From the NCBI GenBank assembly GCA_047601145.1, contig JASGJW010000001.1, positions 1,922,001-1,986,000 of the forward strand: a DNA stretch of 64,000 nucleotides. Direction: 5' to 3'. The stretch is from UBA7672 sp047601145 (GTDB lineage: Bacteria; Pseudomonadota; Alphaproteobacteria; Caulobacterales; Hyphomonadaceae). The position numbers were made by a program, and so were the translations under genes. The first letter of the stretch is position 1, and each line of letters opens with the position of its first letter. The notes below the pieces were generated by a model. It did no database searches and had not been told where the DNA came from. It saw only the letters and a program-made list of their open reading frames with translations. This document shows, piece after piece, positions 25,465 through 34,859 of the stretch.

Positions 25465-26541
25465 CTAGGACGGCATCGCACGTAGTGCGTCGATGAGATC
25501 CGCCATGTCGGCGGGCGGCGGGCGTTCGAAGCGCAGGACTTTCTTCGTGATCGGATGTTCGAAGCCCAGGATGGCGGCGTGCAGGGCCTGCCGCGGGAAA
25601 GCCTTTGCCGTTGCCGTGGCGCGTTCGAAGGCAGGGCCTTTACCTTCAGCTTTCAACCAGCGGTGCTTGCCGTAGGTCTGGTCGCCGAGGACGGGCGCGC
25701 CGATGTGGGCCATGTGGACGCGGATCTGGTGGGTGCGGCCGGTCTCGAGACGGCATTCGACGAGGGCGGCGGCGGGCTGCGTTCCGGTAGCGTCGAGGCG
25801 GCCGAAGGTTTCAAGCCCGCGATAGTTTGTGATGGCGGGTTTTCCGGCCGGCGCCGAGAAGGCTTCCGCGTCGATGTCGTTGGACCAGTGGTCCTCGCGA
25901 TAGTGTTTGTCCTTCACGACGGCCATCTTCTTCCGGTCGCTCGGCGAGCGTCCGATATTGGTCTCGATGCGGCCGATCAGCGGGCGAGGCGCGCCGCGCG
26001 TGACGGCGAGATAGGCGCGCTCGATGTCGTGGGCCGCGAACATGGCGGTGAGGGCGGTGTGCGCCGCCTCGCTCTTGGCCGCGACCATGACGCCTGACGT
26101 ATCCTTGTCGAGACGGTGCACGATGCCGGGGCGCGCGACGCCGCCTATTCCGGTGAGCTGCGCGCCACAATGAAACAGCAGCGCGTTGACCAGCGTGCCG
26201 CGCTCCGAACCGCCGGCAGGGTGAACGACGAGGCCGGGCGGCTTGTTGATGACGATGAGATGCTTGTCCTCGAAGACGATATCGAGGGGGATGTCTTCGG
26301 GCTGGGGCTCGGCATCGACCGGCGGCGGCAGGTCGATGGCGTAGGTGACCCCGGCGAGGACCCTGGCGGACGGATCCGCTGCGGGCTGGCCATTGGCCGT
26401 GACGCAGCCTTCCTCGATCAGGATACGCAGACGCGAGCGGGACATCCCGGTCCCGGCGTCCGCCAGCCATTTGTCGAGGCGCGCGCCGGCGGCTTCCGCG
26501 GGGGCGGTCAGGCTCAGGACTGTTGGATGTTCGGACGTCAT
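25465..26541 (-). CDS. rluD: RluD-family 23S rRNA pseudouridine synthase
   Basis: 358 residues: an N-terminal S4 RNA-binding domain (ARLDKWLADA, SRSRLRILIEEGCVTANG), then the RluA-family catalytic domain with the signature HRLDKDTSG (catalytic Asp145), NKPPGLVVHP and the conserved RLETGRTHQIRVHM. RluD makes pseudouridines 1911, 1915 and 1917 in helix 69 of 23S rRNA. An insertion of about 40 residues after KSEAAH..IERAYLAV is common in alphaproteobacterial members. It is divergent from phoD and on the same strand as rpoH further along. Confidence 0.9.
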   Translation of the reverse strand: MTSEHPTVLSLTAPAEAAGARLDKWLADAGTGMSRSRLRILIEEGCVTANGQPAADPSARVLAGVTYAIDLPPPVDAEPQPEDIPLDIVFEDKHLIVINKPPGLVVHPAGGSERGTLVNALLFHCGAQLTGIGGVARPGIVHRLDKDTSGVMVAAKSEAAHTALTAMFAAHDIERAYLAVTRGAPRPLIGRIETNIGRSPSDRKKMAVVKDKHYREDHWSNDIDAEAFSAPAGKPAITNYRGLETFGRLDATGTQPAAALVECRLETGRTHQIRVHMAHIGAPVLGDQTYGKHRWLKAEGKGPAFERATATAKAFPRQALHAAILGFEHPITKKVLRFERPPPADMADLIDALRAMPS

Positions 26542-26605
26542 GCTTTCGTCGTGGTCGACTGCGAGGTAGGGATTCGGGGACTAACCTGTCGAGAGGGATT
26601 AATCC

Positions 26606-28303
26606 ATGACCAGGCTGACGCGGCGCGGCGCATTGGGGCTTGGCGTGGCCGGTTTGGGCGCGGCGGCGGCCTGCACAACCACCGAGAGCGTCACCTATGG
26701 CGGGAAGGCTGAATTCGCGCATGGCGTGGCTTCCGGCGATCCGGCCCAGACATCCCTGCTCATCTGGACGCGGGTAACGCCGGAAGCGGCGGGGCCGGTC
26801 CCGGTGAAATGGAGTGTATCGCGCGATGCGGCCTTCAAGGACGTCGTCCAGCGGGGCACGTTCACCACGGGACCTGAGCGCGACTACACGGTGAAAGTGC
26901 TGGTCGAGGGGCTCGAGCCCGGGAAGATCTATTATTACTGGTTCACGGCTGGGCAGGCGTCCTCGCCCGGCGGCGTGACGCGGACACTGCCGGCGAGCGG
27001 GCTGGCTGACTACAAGCTGGCGGTCGTGTCGTGCTCGAACTGGCCCTTCGGGTTCTTCAACGCCTATCGCGAGATCGCCAAGCGCGGGCAGCGCGAAACG
27101 ATCGACGCCGTGATCCACCTTGGCGACTATATCTACGAATACGGCGTCACCGGTTACGGCGGCACGGTCGGCAAGGATCTCGGTCGCAATCACGAGCCGG
27201 CGAACGAGTGCGTGACGCTGGCGGATTATCGCAAGCGCTATGCGCAGTATCGCTCGGACCCGGACCTGCAGGCGGCGCACGCTGTCGCGCCGTGGTTCTG
27301 CACGTGGGATGACCATGAGAGCGCCAACAACTCCTACCGCACCGGCGCGGAGAACCATCAGGTCGCCACCGAAGGCGACTGGACAGCGCGCAAGGCGCAG
27401 GCAGTTCAGGCCTATCTCGAATGGATGCCGATGCGCGATCCTGCGCCGGGCAAGCCCCGTGAGGCTGTGTGGCGCAAGTTCGACATCGGCGACCTGGCGA
27501 CGCTGTTTCTGCTGGAGAGCCGTCTCGTCGGCCGCGGCGAAGACCTGACGTTCGACGAGATGTTCATGGCGCCGGATGCGGAGCGGCCTGCGCTGGCCAA
27601 TGCGCTGAAGGCGAAGATCAACGCGCCTGACCGCTCGATGCTGGGCTTCGAGCAGGAAGCGTGGCTGGCGGAGGGGTTCAAGCAGTCGACTGCGGCGAAC
27701 AAGAAGTGGCAGGTGCTTGGCAACCAGGTGACGATGGCCAAGATCAAGGCGCCGGACCTCCAGACGGGCCTGCCGCCCGAGAAATACGCGCAGGTCTCGC
27801 AGGGGACGAAGCGCTTCTATTCGACGGCGCGCTATGGTCTGGAATGGAACATGGATTCCTGGTGCGGCTTCCCTGGCGCACGCGAACGGCTCTATGCGGC
27901 GGCGAAGGCGGCCAATGCGAGGCTTGTCACACTGGCGGGCGACACCCACACGGCATGGGCCAACCAGCTGCATGACAATGGCGGCCAGCAGCGCGGCGTC
28001 GAGTTCGCCTGCACGTCGGTGACCTCGAACGGGGCAGGCGACAGCACGCCCTATGAAGAGCTGAACTGGCTGATGGCCGAGGCCAATGACGAGGTGCTGT
28101 ATTACAACGCCTTCGCCAAGGGCTTCACTCTGGTGACCCTGAAGGCCGATCAGGTCCAGGCGGAGTATGTGAAAGTCTCGACGATCCGCTCGCGGGACTA
28201 TTTCGCCTCGACCGACGCCCGGTTCGTGGCCCGCATCGAGGCCAGCGGCGCGATGGGCGGCCTGCAGAAGATTGTCGCAGCCGACAAGATCACCTCTGGA
28301 TAA
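26606..28303 (+). CDS. phoD: PhoD-family alkaline phosphatase / phosphodiesterase
   Basis: 565 residues. The N-terminus has a twin-arginine signal (LTRRGALGLGVAGLG) with an adjacent Ala-Cys, so it may also be a lipoprotein. An N-terminal beta domain (GVASGDPAQTSLLIWTRVTP) precedes the metallophosphatase core: HLGDYIYEYG, CTWDDHESANNSY and LAGDTHTAW supply the iron/calcium ligands. PhoD releases phosphate from mono- and diesters outside the cytoplasm. I see no Pho box by eye in the 64-base gap to rluD. The length is usual for the family. Confidence 0.92.
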   Translation: MTRLTRRGALGLGVAGLGAAAACTTTESVTYGGKAEFAHGVASGDPAQTSLLIWTRVTPEAAGPVPVKWSVSRDAAFKDVVQRGTFTTGPERDYTVKVLVEGLEPGKIYYYWFTAGQASSPGGVTRTLPASGLADYKLAVVSCSNWPFGFFNAYREIAKRGQRETIDAVIHLGDYIYEYGVTGYGGTVGKDLGRNHEPANECVTLADYRKRYAQYRSDPDLQAAHAVAPWFCTWDDHESANNSYRTGAENHQVATEGDWTARKAQAVQAYLEWMPMRDPAPGKPREAVWRKFDIGDLATLFLLESRLVGRGEDLTFDEMFMAPDAERPALANALKAKINAPDRSMLGFEQEAWLAEGFKQSTAANKKWQVLGNQVTMAKIKAPDLQTGLPPEKYAQVSQGTKRFYSTARYGLEWNMDSWCGFPGARERLYAAAKAANARLVTLAGDTHTAWANQLHDNGGQQRGVEFACTSVTSNGAGDSTPYEELNWLMAEANDEVLYYNAFAKGFTLVTLKADQVQAEYVKVSTIRSRDYFASTDARFVARIEASGAMGGLQKIVAADKITSG

Positions 28304-28446
28304 CCGGGTTTTCTGTCGCGATTGCAGGGAAATCGGCAGCGTTTCTCCGGATTCTGCCCCACGCGGAAAGGCCGCATTAACAGCCCCGTTCTAGGGTTTG
28401 CGAGGGTTGTTTTGTTGATTTTTTCCGCCCAAGGGGGCGATCGGCT

Positions 28447-30735
28447 TTGTCAGCACTTTCCGGCGCCAACGCTTCAGCGTTGCTCGAGCAGCTTGGAGCG
28501 CTCGGGCTAGCGGCCGTGTGCATCGACGAAGACAGCTGCATCACCAGCGCCAGCGAGCCGTTCCTGCACATCGTCGGCATGGCGCGCGATGGCGCGATCG
28601 GCGCCGGACTGACGGAATTCCTCGAGTCGGCATCGGAAGAGCACAAGTCCTACGGCGATGGCGTCGTCTATCGCTTCGCACACCCGCGTGGCGAGAAATG
28701 GCTCCGCCCGAAACGCAGCCGCGCCGGCGAGGTGGGCCTTGTCATCTTCGCGGACGTGACAGCCGAATGGTCGATGCTGAGCAAGCTGGTGGCTGCAATC
28801 GACGTGCGCGACCGGCTGATGCGCGACGCCGACATCGGTATGTTCCGTTTCAACCCGGACGATGAGACCTTCCACTTCTCCGAGGCGCTGGTCCGCCGCG
28901 GCGGCGCCTTGCCGAGCTACAACCTCGCCGAGATCGTGAAGGATCTTCACCAGGACGATATCGAGAAGGACCGGCATGTTCGCGAGCGCCTGACGCTGCA
29001 GGGCGGCACGGCGACACTGCACCTTCGCCGCCGCAAGCCGGACGGCACGTGGCGCCACACGCTGGCGCAGTTCGTCTCCGGCCGGAAGCTGCCGTCGGGC
29101 AAGTACGAGATCTTCGGTCTTTCCCAGAATATCACGGAGCTCATTGACGCCCGCGACCAGGCGGCGGTGATGAACGACCGTCTCGAGATCGCCATGTCGG
29201 CGGCGAGCGCGGGCGTCTACGAGATCGACCTGCGCTCGTCCGAACGCTGGACGTCGCCGCAATACCAGAAGCTTGCCGGCCCTGAAGCGCTGGCGCGGCA
29301 CTCGATGCGCCCGTTCGGCATGTATCACGACGACGATATTCCGGCTGTGCGCGAGAGCTGGGAGCGTTGCCTGCGGTCGCCGGAGGTCGAATCGATCGAC
29401 GCGCGTCTCTATCGGCCCGAGGGCAATGAGCCGTGGGTGCGCATCTTCATGCGCGTTCAGCGCAACGAGCACGGGGTGCCGGTGCGCGCCGTCGGCCTGA
29501 TGCTGGACATCCAGGAAGAAAAGCAGGCCGAACTCGCCCTGATCGAGGCCAAGAAGCAGGCCGAAGCCGCAACGATCGCGAAATCCAACTTCCTCGCCTC
29601 GATGAGCCACGAGATCCGGACGCCGCTGAACGGCGTGCTCGGCATGGCGCAATCGCTGGTGAACGACGGGCTGCTCGCCGACCAGCGCGAGAAGGTCGAT
29701 GTCATCCTTGAATCCGGCAAGACGCTGACGGCGCTGCTGAACGACGTGCTGGACCTTTCCAAGATTGAAGCCGGCAAGATGGAGATCGCCTGCGTCGATG
29801 GCGAACTCGCCGTGACGTTCGATCGCCTGCGCCAGCTTTTCCTGTCCAAGGCAGTCGAGCGCGGCCTCAAGATCGACCTCGAGATCGAGGACGGACTGCC
29901 GGGGCTGCTGCACTACGACCCGGTGCGGGTGCGCCAATGTGTCGGCAACCTCCTGTCCAACGCGATCAAGTTCACCGAGCGCGGCGAAGTCAGCATGAAA
30001 GTCAGCTCCACGGAGCTGGAAGACGGCAAGTGGCGCGTGAACGTTGCTGTGACCGACACCGGCATTGGCATGTCCGAGGCGGTGCGAACGAAGCTGTTCT
30101 CGACCTTCACACAGGCCGACGCCACGATTACGCGGCGCTTCGGCGGCACCGGCCTCGGCCTAGCGATCACGCGCCAGCTGGCGCAGCTGATGGGCGGCGA
30201 CGTGACGGTCGACAGCGAGCCGGGCATCGGCTCCACCTTCACACTGACTTTCATCGCCGAGGCGGTGAACGAGCTGGCGCCGGTTGCGGTGCACGAGCCT
30301 TCGGTTCCGGCCGTGAGCGAGGCCGCGATGAAGCGCCTGCGCGGCATCAAGATCCTGCTGGTCGACGACAATGCGGTGAACCGCCAGGTCGTGAAACTGT
30401 TCACGGCGCAGCTATCGCCGAAATTCGTCGAGGCGGTGAACGGGCAGGAGGCGCTCGACCGCCTGCACGATGAGGAGTTCGACCTTGTCCTGCTCGACGT
30501 GCACATGCCGGTTATGGACGGCAAGGAAGCCATCCGGCGCATCCGCGGCAGCGAAGAGGCATGGCGCGAGCTGCCGGTCATCGCGCTGACGGCGGACGCG
30601 ATGAGCGGTGACCGCGAGAAATATCTCGCGCTTGGCATGTCGGATTATGTCTCGAAGCCGCTGGACCAGCGCGAACTGACGGCGAAGATTTCCGCGGTGA
30701 TGGGCGAGCGCGAGCTTCTGGCGGCGGCCGCCTGA
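28447..30735 (+). CDS. Soluble hybrid histidine kinase (PAS repeats-HisKA-HATPase-REC)
   Basis: 762 residues from a TTG start (AAGGGGGC about 10 bases before). No membrane segment. Three PAS-like regions fill residues 10-370, the last ending in VRAVGLMLDIQEEKQAE; then a HisKA domain with His388 in SNFLASMSHEIRTPLNG, an ATPase domain (NLLSNAIKF, DTGIGM, GTGLGLAITRQL) and a receiver (LLVDDNAVN, LLDVHMPVMDG with phospho-acceptor Asp684, ending SKPLDQREL). It senses a cytoplasmic signal. A Crp/Fnr-like gene follows 155 bases later but no response regulator is adjacent. Confidence 0.9.
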   Translation: MSALSGANASALLEQLGALGLAAVCIDEDSCITSASEPFLHIVGMARDGAIGAGLTEFLESASEEHKSYGDGVVYRFAHPRGEKWLRPKRSRAGEVGLVIFADVTAEWSMLSKLVAAIDVRDRLMRDADIGMFRFNPDDETFHFSEALVRRGGALPSYNLAEIVKDLHQDDIEKDRHVRERLTLQGGTATLHLRRRKPDGTWRHTLAQFVSGRKLPSGKYEIFGLSQNITELIDARDQAAVMNDRLEIAMSAASAGVYEIDLRSSERWTSPQYQKLAGPEALARHSMRPFGMYHDDDIPAVRESWERCLRSPEVESIDARLYRPEGNEPWVRIFMRVQRNEHGVPVRAVGLMLDIQEEKQAELALIEAKKQAEAATIAKSNFLASMSHEIRTPLNGVLGMAQSLVNDGLLADQREKVDVILESGKTLTALLNDVLDLSKIEAGKMEIACVDGELAVTFDRLRQLFLSKAVERGLKIDLEIEDGLPGLLHYDPVRVRQCVGNLLSNAIKFTERGEVSMKVSSTELEDGKWRVNVAVTDTGIGMSEAVRTKLFSTFTQADATITRRFGGTGLGLAITRQLAQLMGGDVTVDSEPGIGSTFTLTFIAEAVNELAPVAVHEPSVPAVSEAAMKRLRGIKILLVDDNAVNRQVVKLFTAQLSPKFVEAVNGQEALDRLHDEEFDLVLLDVHMPVMDGKEAIRRIRGSEEAWRELPVIALTADAMSGDREKYLALGMSDYVSKPLDQRELTAKISAVMGERELLAAAA

Positions 30736-30890
30736 TTTACCTGCGATGACTTCTGTGTCCCATCGCGGACGCAATTGGAACCCGAGTTCCAGCGACCACG
30801 TTCATTGCGTGGACTAGAACCACGTTGAGCATTTCTCGTTTCAATCATTAAGGGCAGACGCGAAGGGAGGGCGCGCCTGAATGGCAAACC

Positions 30891-31634
30891 GTGTCCAGCC
30901 GCAACCTTATCGCCAAGCTGAAGGGCTTCTTTCCGGTCAGTCATGACCTGAGGACCGACCTCAACCAGTTGGCGCGCGAGCGCGAGACATATGAGGCGGG
31001 TGATGCGATCATACGGGCGGGCGACAAGTTCGCGCATCTCTATCTGATCGAGGATGGCTGGGTTCTGCGGGCGCGCTATCTGCCGGGCGGATCACGCCAG
31101 ATCATCAACTTTGCGCTGCCGGGCGACTTCCTCAACTTCAACTCGCTGATGTTCACGCGGTCGGAGTTCGACCTGATCGCGAAGACGAACGTGTCGCTCT
31201 GGCGCGTCGAGGTGAAGAGTTTCCGCGAGATGATGGCGCGCCATCCGGGGCTGGCCGAGGCGCTGGTGTGGTCGAACGCACACGAGGAAGCGCTGCTGGC
31301 GGAGCGCGTGGTTTCATTGGGCCGGCGTGATGCGACGCAGCGACTCGCGCACGTATTGTGCGAGATCGTGGCGCGGCTTCAACTGATCGAGAAGCACAAG
31401 GGCGAGGTGCTGATCCTGCCGCTGATCCAGGAGGATTTCGCGGACATACTCGGCCTCAGCGTCATTCACATCGTCCGGGTGTTCAACCGGCTCGAGCAGG
31501 CGGGCGTGGTCGAATACAAGTCGAAGCGCGTCACGCTGAAGGACATCGATAAACTGAAGCGCATCGCCGGGTTCGACGGCGAATACATCCACTTCTCGAA
31601 ACGCGCCGACGTGCTGCCGCCGGGCGCGGGCTGA
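30891..31634 (+). CDS. Crp/Fnr-family transcriptional regulator
   Basis: 247 residues if started at the GTG at 30891. The cyclic-nucleotide-like domain (YEAGDAIIRAGDKFAHLYLIEDGWV, GSRQIINFALPGDFLNF) is followed by a Crp helix-turn-helix (LIQEDFADILGLSVIHIVRVFNRLEQAG). The N-terminal Cys cluster of Fnr is absent, so oxygen sensing by an iron-sulfur cluster is unlikely. The start is odd: the good ribosome site GGGAGG (30865-30870) is 10 bases before an ATG at 30881 in another frame that stops after 21 codons, while the correct frame offers only GTG. Confidence 0.82.
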   Translation: MSSRNLIAKLKGFFPVSHDLRTDLNQLARERETYEAGDAIIRAGDKFAHLYLIEDGWVLRARYLPGGSRQIINFALPGDFLNFNSLMFTRSEFDLIAKTNVSLWRVEVKSFREMMARHPGLAEALVWSNAHEEALLAERVVSLGRRDATQRLAHVLCEIVARLQLIEKHKGEVLILPLIQEDFADILGLSVIHIVRVFNRLEQAGVVEYKSKRVTLKDIDKLKRIAGFDGEYIHFSKRADVLPPGAG

Positions 31635-31637
31635 GCC

Positions 31638-32702
31638 TTACGGCTTCAGCACCACGCGGCCGACGATCGTGCCTTCGCGCAGCTGGTTGAGCGTCCTGTC
31701 TGCCTGATCGAGCGGGCGCATCTCCACCGGGATCGGCGCGATCTTGCCTGCGCGGACCAGCTCCATCATCTCGCGCGTTTCTCCCAGCGGGCCGGTGTAG
31801 GAGCCGACGATCGAGTAGGGGCGGCCAGGGAAGGTCGGGATCGGGGCAGCAAACTTGCCACCGAAGAGACCGACCACGATGATTTCGCCGCCACGGCGAA
31901 TGGCGCCGTTGGCGAAGTTGAGCGAGGGCGTCGAGCCGACGAAGTCGACCGCCGCGGCGACGCCGCCGCCGGTGTCGAGCTTCAGCTGTTTCAGCGCGTC
32001 GGCTTCCTTCGAGTTGTAGACGGCATGCGCGCCGGCAGCCTTGGCGGCTTCCAGTTTCTTCGGATCGATGTCGCAGCCGATGATCTTGTTGCTCGGGAAC
32101 ATGGCGCGGGCGAACTGCAGGCCCATCATGCCGACGCCGCCGAGGCCGACGATGGCGATCGCTTCGCCTTCATAGGCCGTGCGGACCTTCTTCAGCGCCG
32201 AGAACGCCGTGATGCCCGAGCACATGTAGGTAGCCGCGAGGCCTTCGGGCACGCCAGTCGCATCCAGCAGGTATTTCGGATGCGGCACGAGGACGTATTC
32301 CGAATAGCCGCCGGCGACCTGGATGCCGAGCTGGCGCGGTTTGGAGCAGATGTGTTCCTGGTCGCGCTTGCAGGTGGCGCACTCGCCGCAGCCGATCCAC
32401 GGGAAGACGACGAAACGCTGGCCGACCTTGCGGCCTTCGAGCAGCGCCTGTGCATCGGGGCCTACGGCGTGGAGCGAGCCTTCGATCTCGTGGCCGAGCG
32501 TGTGGGGCAGCGTGCGGCCCTTGGACCAGTCGATCTTGTCGCCATCGCCGATGTCGACATGGCCATCCTGCAGGTGGACGTCCGAGTGGCAGACGCCGGA
32601 GTGGGAGATCTTCACCACCACTTCCGTGCCATTCGGCGCGGGAATGTCGGAGGTCACTTCCTCGAGCGGCTTGCCGTAGGCGACGATGGCTTGGCTCTTC
32701 AT
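31638..32702 (-). CDS. Zinc-dependent alcohol dehydrogenase
   Basis: 354 residues from the ATG at 32702 (GGAGGATGCC upstream). Medium-chain dehydrogenase layout: catalytic-zinc ligands in HSGVCHSDVH and GHEIEG, structural zinc cysteines in CGECATCKRDQEHIC, and the NAD(P)-binding VGLGGVGMMGLQFA with an acidic residue after the second strand (GCDIDPKK), which favours NAD. It oxidises an alcohol or reduces an aldehyde; the substrate cannot be told. It is convergent with the Crp/Fnr gene, 3 bases apart. Confidence 0.88.
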   Translation of the reverse strand: MKSQAIVAYGKPLEEVTSDIPAPNGTEVVVKISHSGVCHSDVHLQDGHVDIGDGDKIDWSKGRTLPHTLGHEIEGSLHAVGPDAQALLEGRKVGQRFVVFPWIGCGECATCKRDQEHICSKPRQLGIQVAGGYSEYVLVPHPKYLLDATGVPEGLAATYMCSGITAFSALKKVRTAYEGEAIAIVGLGGVGMMGLQFARAMFPSNKIIGCDIDPKKLEAAKAAGAHAVYNSKEADALKQLKLDTGGGVAAAVDFVGSTPSLNFANGAIRRGGEIIVVGLFGGKFAAPIPTFPGRPYSIVGSYTGPLGETREMMELVRAGKIAPIPVEMRPLDQADRTLNQLREGTIVGRVVLKP

Positions 32703-32791
32703 GGGTAGGCATCCTCCGCAGGTGTCGGATTGCGTTAGCACGCCTGCGGAAGATGGGAAGTCCTGCCGCCCGGGAAGATGGGCCCCAGAAA

Positions 32792-33256
32792 CTAGCGCGG
32801 CGGCAGCGGGCAGGGCGCCGGCGGCGGCTTTGCGGAGTTCGCCTTCGTTACCGGCGGCTCGCACGGTGGCGGCAGGGGCGTGTCGTCCGCCGCGCGCTGG
32901 GCAGTCTGGTCTTGCGTGACGACGATCACAGGAAGGGTGACTTCTTCAGTCGAACTTGCTGCGGGCAGCACAAGGCCGTCGACCCCGGTCACAGGCTTCG
33001 ACCAATCAGTCTTGCGAGAGACGCCTTGGTCGGGCTGGGGGATGAGATCGTAGAGTTGGCCACCGCCCGTGTACGGCCCGCGGTTCAGTGCGCCGCCGCC
33101 GGTGTAAGGCTCGCGATAGAGACCGTTGAGCCCGTCGGCCGGCCGGATCAATCGTTCCTTGCCGCTCCAGATGAGGGGACGGTCCGGTTGCTGCGGCTCC
33201 TGCGCGAAGGCAGGCGCGGCGAACAGCAGCGGAAGCGCGGCGAGTGCGTATTTCAT
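32792..33256 (-). CDS. Secreted proline-rich protein with YTGGG repeats
   Basis: 154 residues from the ATG at 33256 (AGAGGTTGG before it). A signal peptide (LAALPLLFAAPAFA) precedes a mature chain with two near-identical short repeats, REPYTGGGALN and RGPYTGGGQLYD, and a C-terminus rich in proline (LPPPCEPP, PPPAPCPLPPR) with two cysteines. No family is recognised and a large folded domain is unlikely. It may be surface or periplasmic. It stands between the alcohol dehydrogenase and another small secreted protein, all on the minus strand. Confidence 0.65.
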   Translation of the reverse strand: MKYALAALPLLFAAPAFAQEPQQPDRPLIWSGKERLIRPADGLNGLYREPYTGGGALNRGPYTGGGQLYDLIPQPDQGVSRKTDWSKPVTGVDGLVLPAASSTEEVTLPVIVVTQDQTAQRAADDTPLPPPCEPPVTKANSAKPPPAPCPLPPR

Positions 33257-33338
33257 TTTCCAACCTCTGCGAACGCGCGAGTCTAGCACGGTTCGCTGCA
33301 GGTGGGACAAGGCGTGCGCAATGACACGCACGTGAGAT

Positions 33339-33635
33339 TTATTGCGTGATGACCGCAGGTTCGGACATCGGTTCCGTCTTCGCGACGTCCTTCGCAGGCA
33401 TCGGGCGCGGCGGCGGACCGGCGCAGCGGCGGAGAAGGGCGATGCGATCCTCCGGCGTGCTTGCGGTTTCGATCAACGCGTCGATCGGAACATCGGCGGC
33501 AGGTTGCTCAACTGCGGCAGGCGCGGGAGCGGGCGCGGCGTTGAGCGGCGGCTTGGCCGTCTGCGCGAAGGTGGGTGAGGAGAGCAGCACGGCGAGCAAA
33601 AGCGCAGCGCCGGTGGCGAGCATCGCGTTCTTCAT
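33339..33635 (-). CDS. Small secreted Ala/Pro-rich protein
   Basis: 98 residues with a clear signal peptide (ALLLAVLLSSPTFA, cut before Gln-Thr). The mature part is rich in Ala and Pro (LNAAPAPAPAAVEQPAADVP) with a short helical stretch TPEDRIALLRRCAGPPPRP holding one Cys. Nothing identifies a function. Its neighbours are also exported proteins, but spacing of 80-100 bases argues against tight coupling. Confidence 0.6.
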   Translation of the reverse strand: MKNAMLATGAALLLAVLLSSPTFAQTAKPPLNAAPAPAPAAVEQPAADVPIDALIETASTPEDRIALLRRCAGPPPRPMPAKDVAKTEPMSEPAVITQ

Positions 33636-33742
33636 GTTCAGATCCCCATCTGATGATGAGGAAGCCTCGCGCCCGCTTGGGGCGGATTACAGGCATGAAA
33701 TGGGGAGAAGCTGGAGCGAAACATTAACTCCGTACGACGGCG

Positions 33743-34804
33743 TTAATGTTGGGGCATCGCCTTGTTTAGCAGTTCCCACATCTTCTCGTTGATGTTGCGA
33801 TCCGGCGCGGCCTGGCCGGTGCGGACAACGATCAGCTTCCGGCTGGGAACGATGAACAGCTTGCGGTCCTGCGCGCCGAGGGCGGCGAGGAGGTCGGCGG
33901 GACCTGCCTGAATAAGCTGTCCTGAGCGCTTCGGCGCAGTCGCTCCCGCATTGATCGTCTCGGTCGCGCCGTTGAGCCACCAGAGATGGCCGTAGGACGG
34001 GTTCGTCTTTGTGCGCACGAAGAGCGCGTCGAGCTGTTTTTTCGAGATGACGCGCGTTCCGTTGGCTGCGACGCCGCCATCGAGCACGAGCTGACCCATG
34101 CGGGCGACGTCACGCGGCGTGGTGACGAGGCCGGTGGGATTGCCGACGTCGGAGAATTGCGATGGGCGTTTGCGCCAGCCGGTGTCGTTCATGCCAGCGG
34201 GCTTCGCAAGCCAGGCCTGCGTGATCGCATCAAGCGACTGCTTGGAGGCGGCTTCGAGCACCGGCTTCATGATCGCGTAGGCGGGCGTGTTGTAGAAGAA
34301 CTTCGTGTCAGGTGCGGCTTCGAAGGAGAGGTTCTCCTTCAGGCCGGAGTTCATTTCCATCAGGTTGCGGACGGTGATCTTCGCTTCCTGTTCCGGCGCA
34401 GCCTTCGACCAGCCAGCGCCGATGTAGAATGAGACTGGCTTTGCAAGATCGAGCAGGCCCTTGTCGATCGCAACGCCGGCAAGGATGGCGACAAAGCTTT
34501 TCTGCTGGGAGGCGACGTCCTCGAGGATCGCCCCATCCGCGGCCGCGCCGTGAACGAAGCCGGCGAAGGCGCCAACGTCGGACGGGAGCGGCCAGAGCTT
34601 GTCGACGATGATCTTGTTGTTCTCGATGATGACGAGGCCAGTGGATTTCTGGCTGGCGACATAGCTGATGAGTTCATCGAGCGCGGCCTGGTTCCAGCCG
34701 GCTGCAGATGGTTTGACCGCGACGGGCTGGGCGCTGGCGGCAGGCGCCGAGGCGCATGAGGCAAGAAGGAGGGCGGCGCCAAGGGCGGCGGCGGACTTCA
34801 GCAT
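33743..34804 (-). CDS. Serine beta-lactamase-family lipoprotein hydrolase
   Basis: 353 residues from the ATG at 34804 (GGAGAGACG before it). The lipobox LLLASC gives a lipid-modified Cys17. The beta-lactamase/penicillin-binding fold (class C type) shows Ser99-x-x-Lys102 in VASQQKSF and the Tyr-x-Asn equivalent in FFYNTPAY; the KTG-like element is probably in GHLWWLNG. Such proteins act as esterases, D-Ala-D-Ala peptidases or beta-lactamases; true antibiotic resistance cannot be inferred. A palindrome like a TetR site lies 33-51 bases upstream of the start. Confidence 0.82.
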   Translation of the reverse strand: MLKSAAALGAALLLASCASAPAASAQPVAVKPSAAGWNQAALDELISYVASQKSTGLVIIENNKIIVDKLWPLPSDVGAFAGFVHGAAADGAILEDVASQQKSFVAILAGVAIDKGLLDLAKPVSFYIGAGWSKAAPEQEAKITVRNLMEMNSGLKENLSFEAAPDTKFFYNTPAYAIMKPVLEAASKQSLDAITQAWLAKPAGMNDTGWRKRPSQFSDVGNPTGLVTTPRDVARMGQLVLDGGVAANGTRVISKKQLDALFVRTKTNPSYGHLWWLNGATETINAGATAPKRSGQLIQAGPADLLAALGAQDRKLFIVPSRKLIVVRTGQAAPDRNINEKMWELLNKAMPQH

Positions 34805-34836
34805 GGGCGTCTCTCCGGTCGTCTTGTGTCGCATTG

Positions 34837-34855
34837 ATACCGTACAGTATCGTAT
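34837..34855. promoter_or_regulatory. TetR-type palindrome upstream of the beta-lactamase-like gene
   Basis: ATAC-CG-TAC-A-GTA-TC-GTAT: nine-base arms around a central A with seven of nine pairs matching. The spacing resembles operators of TetR-family repressors. It overlaps the likely promoter of the lipoprotein gene on the minus strand. No TetR gene is in the window. Confidence 0.45.
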
Positions 34856-34859
34856 AATG

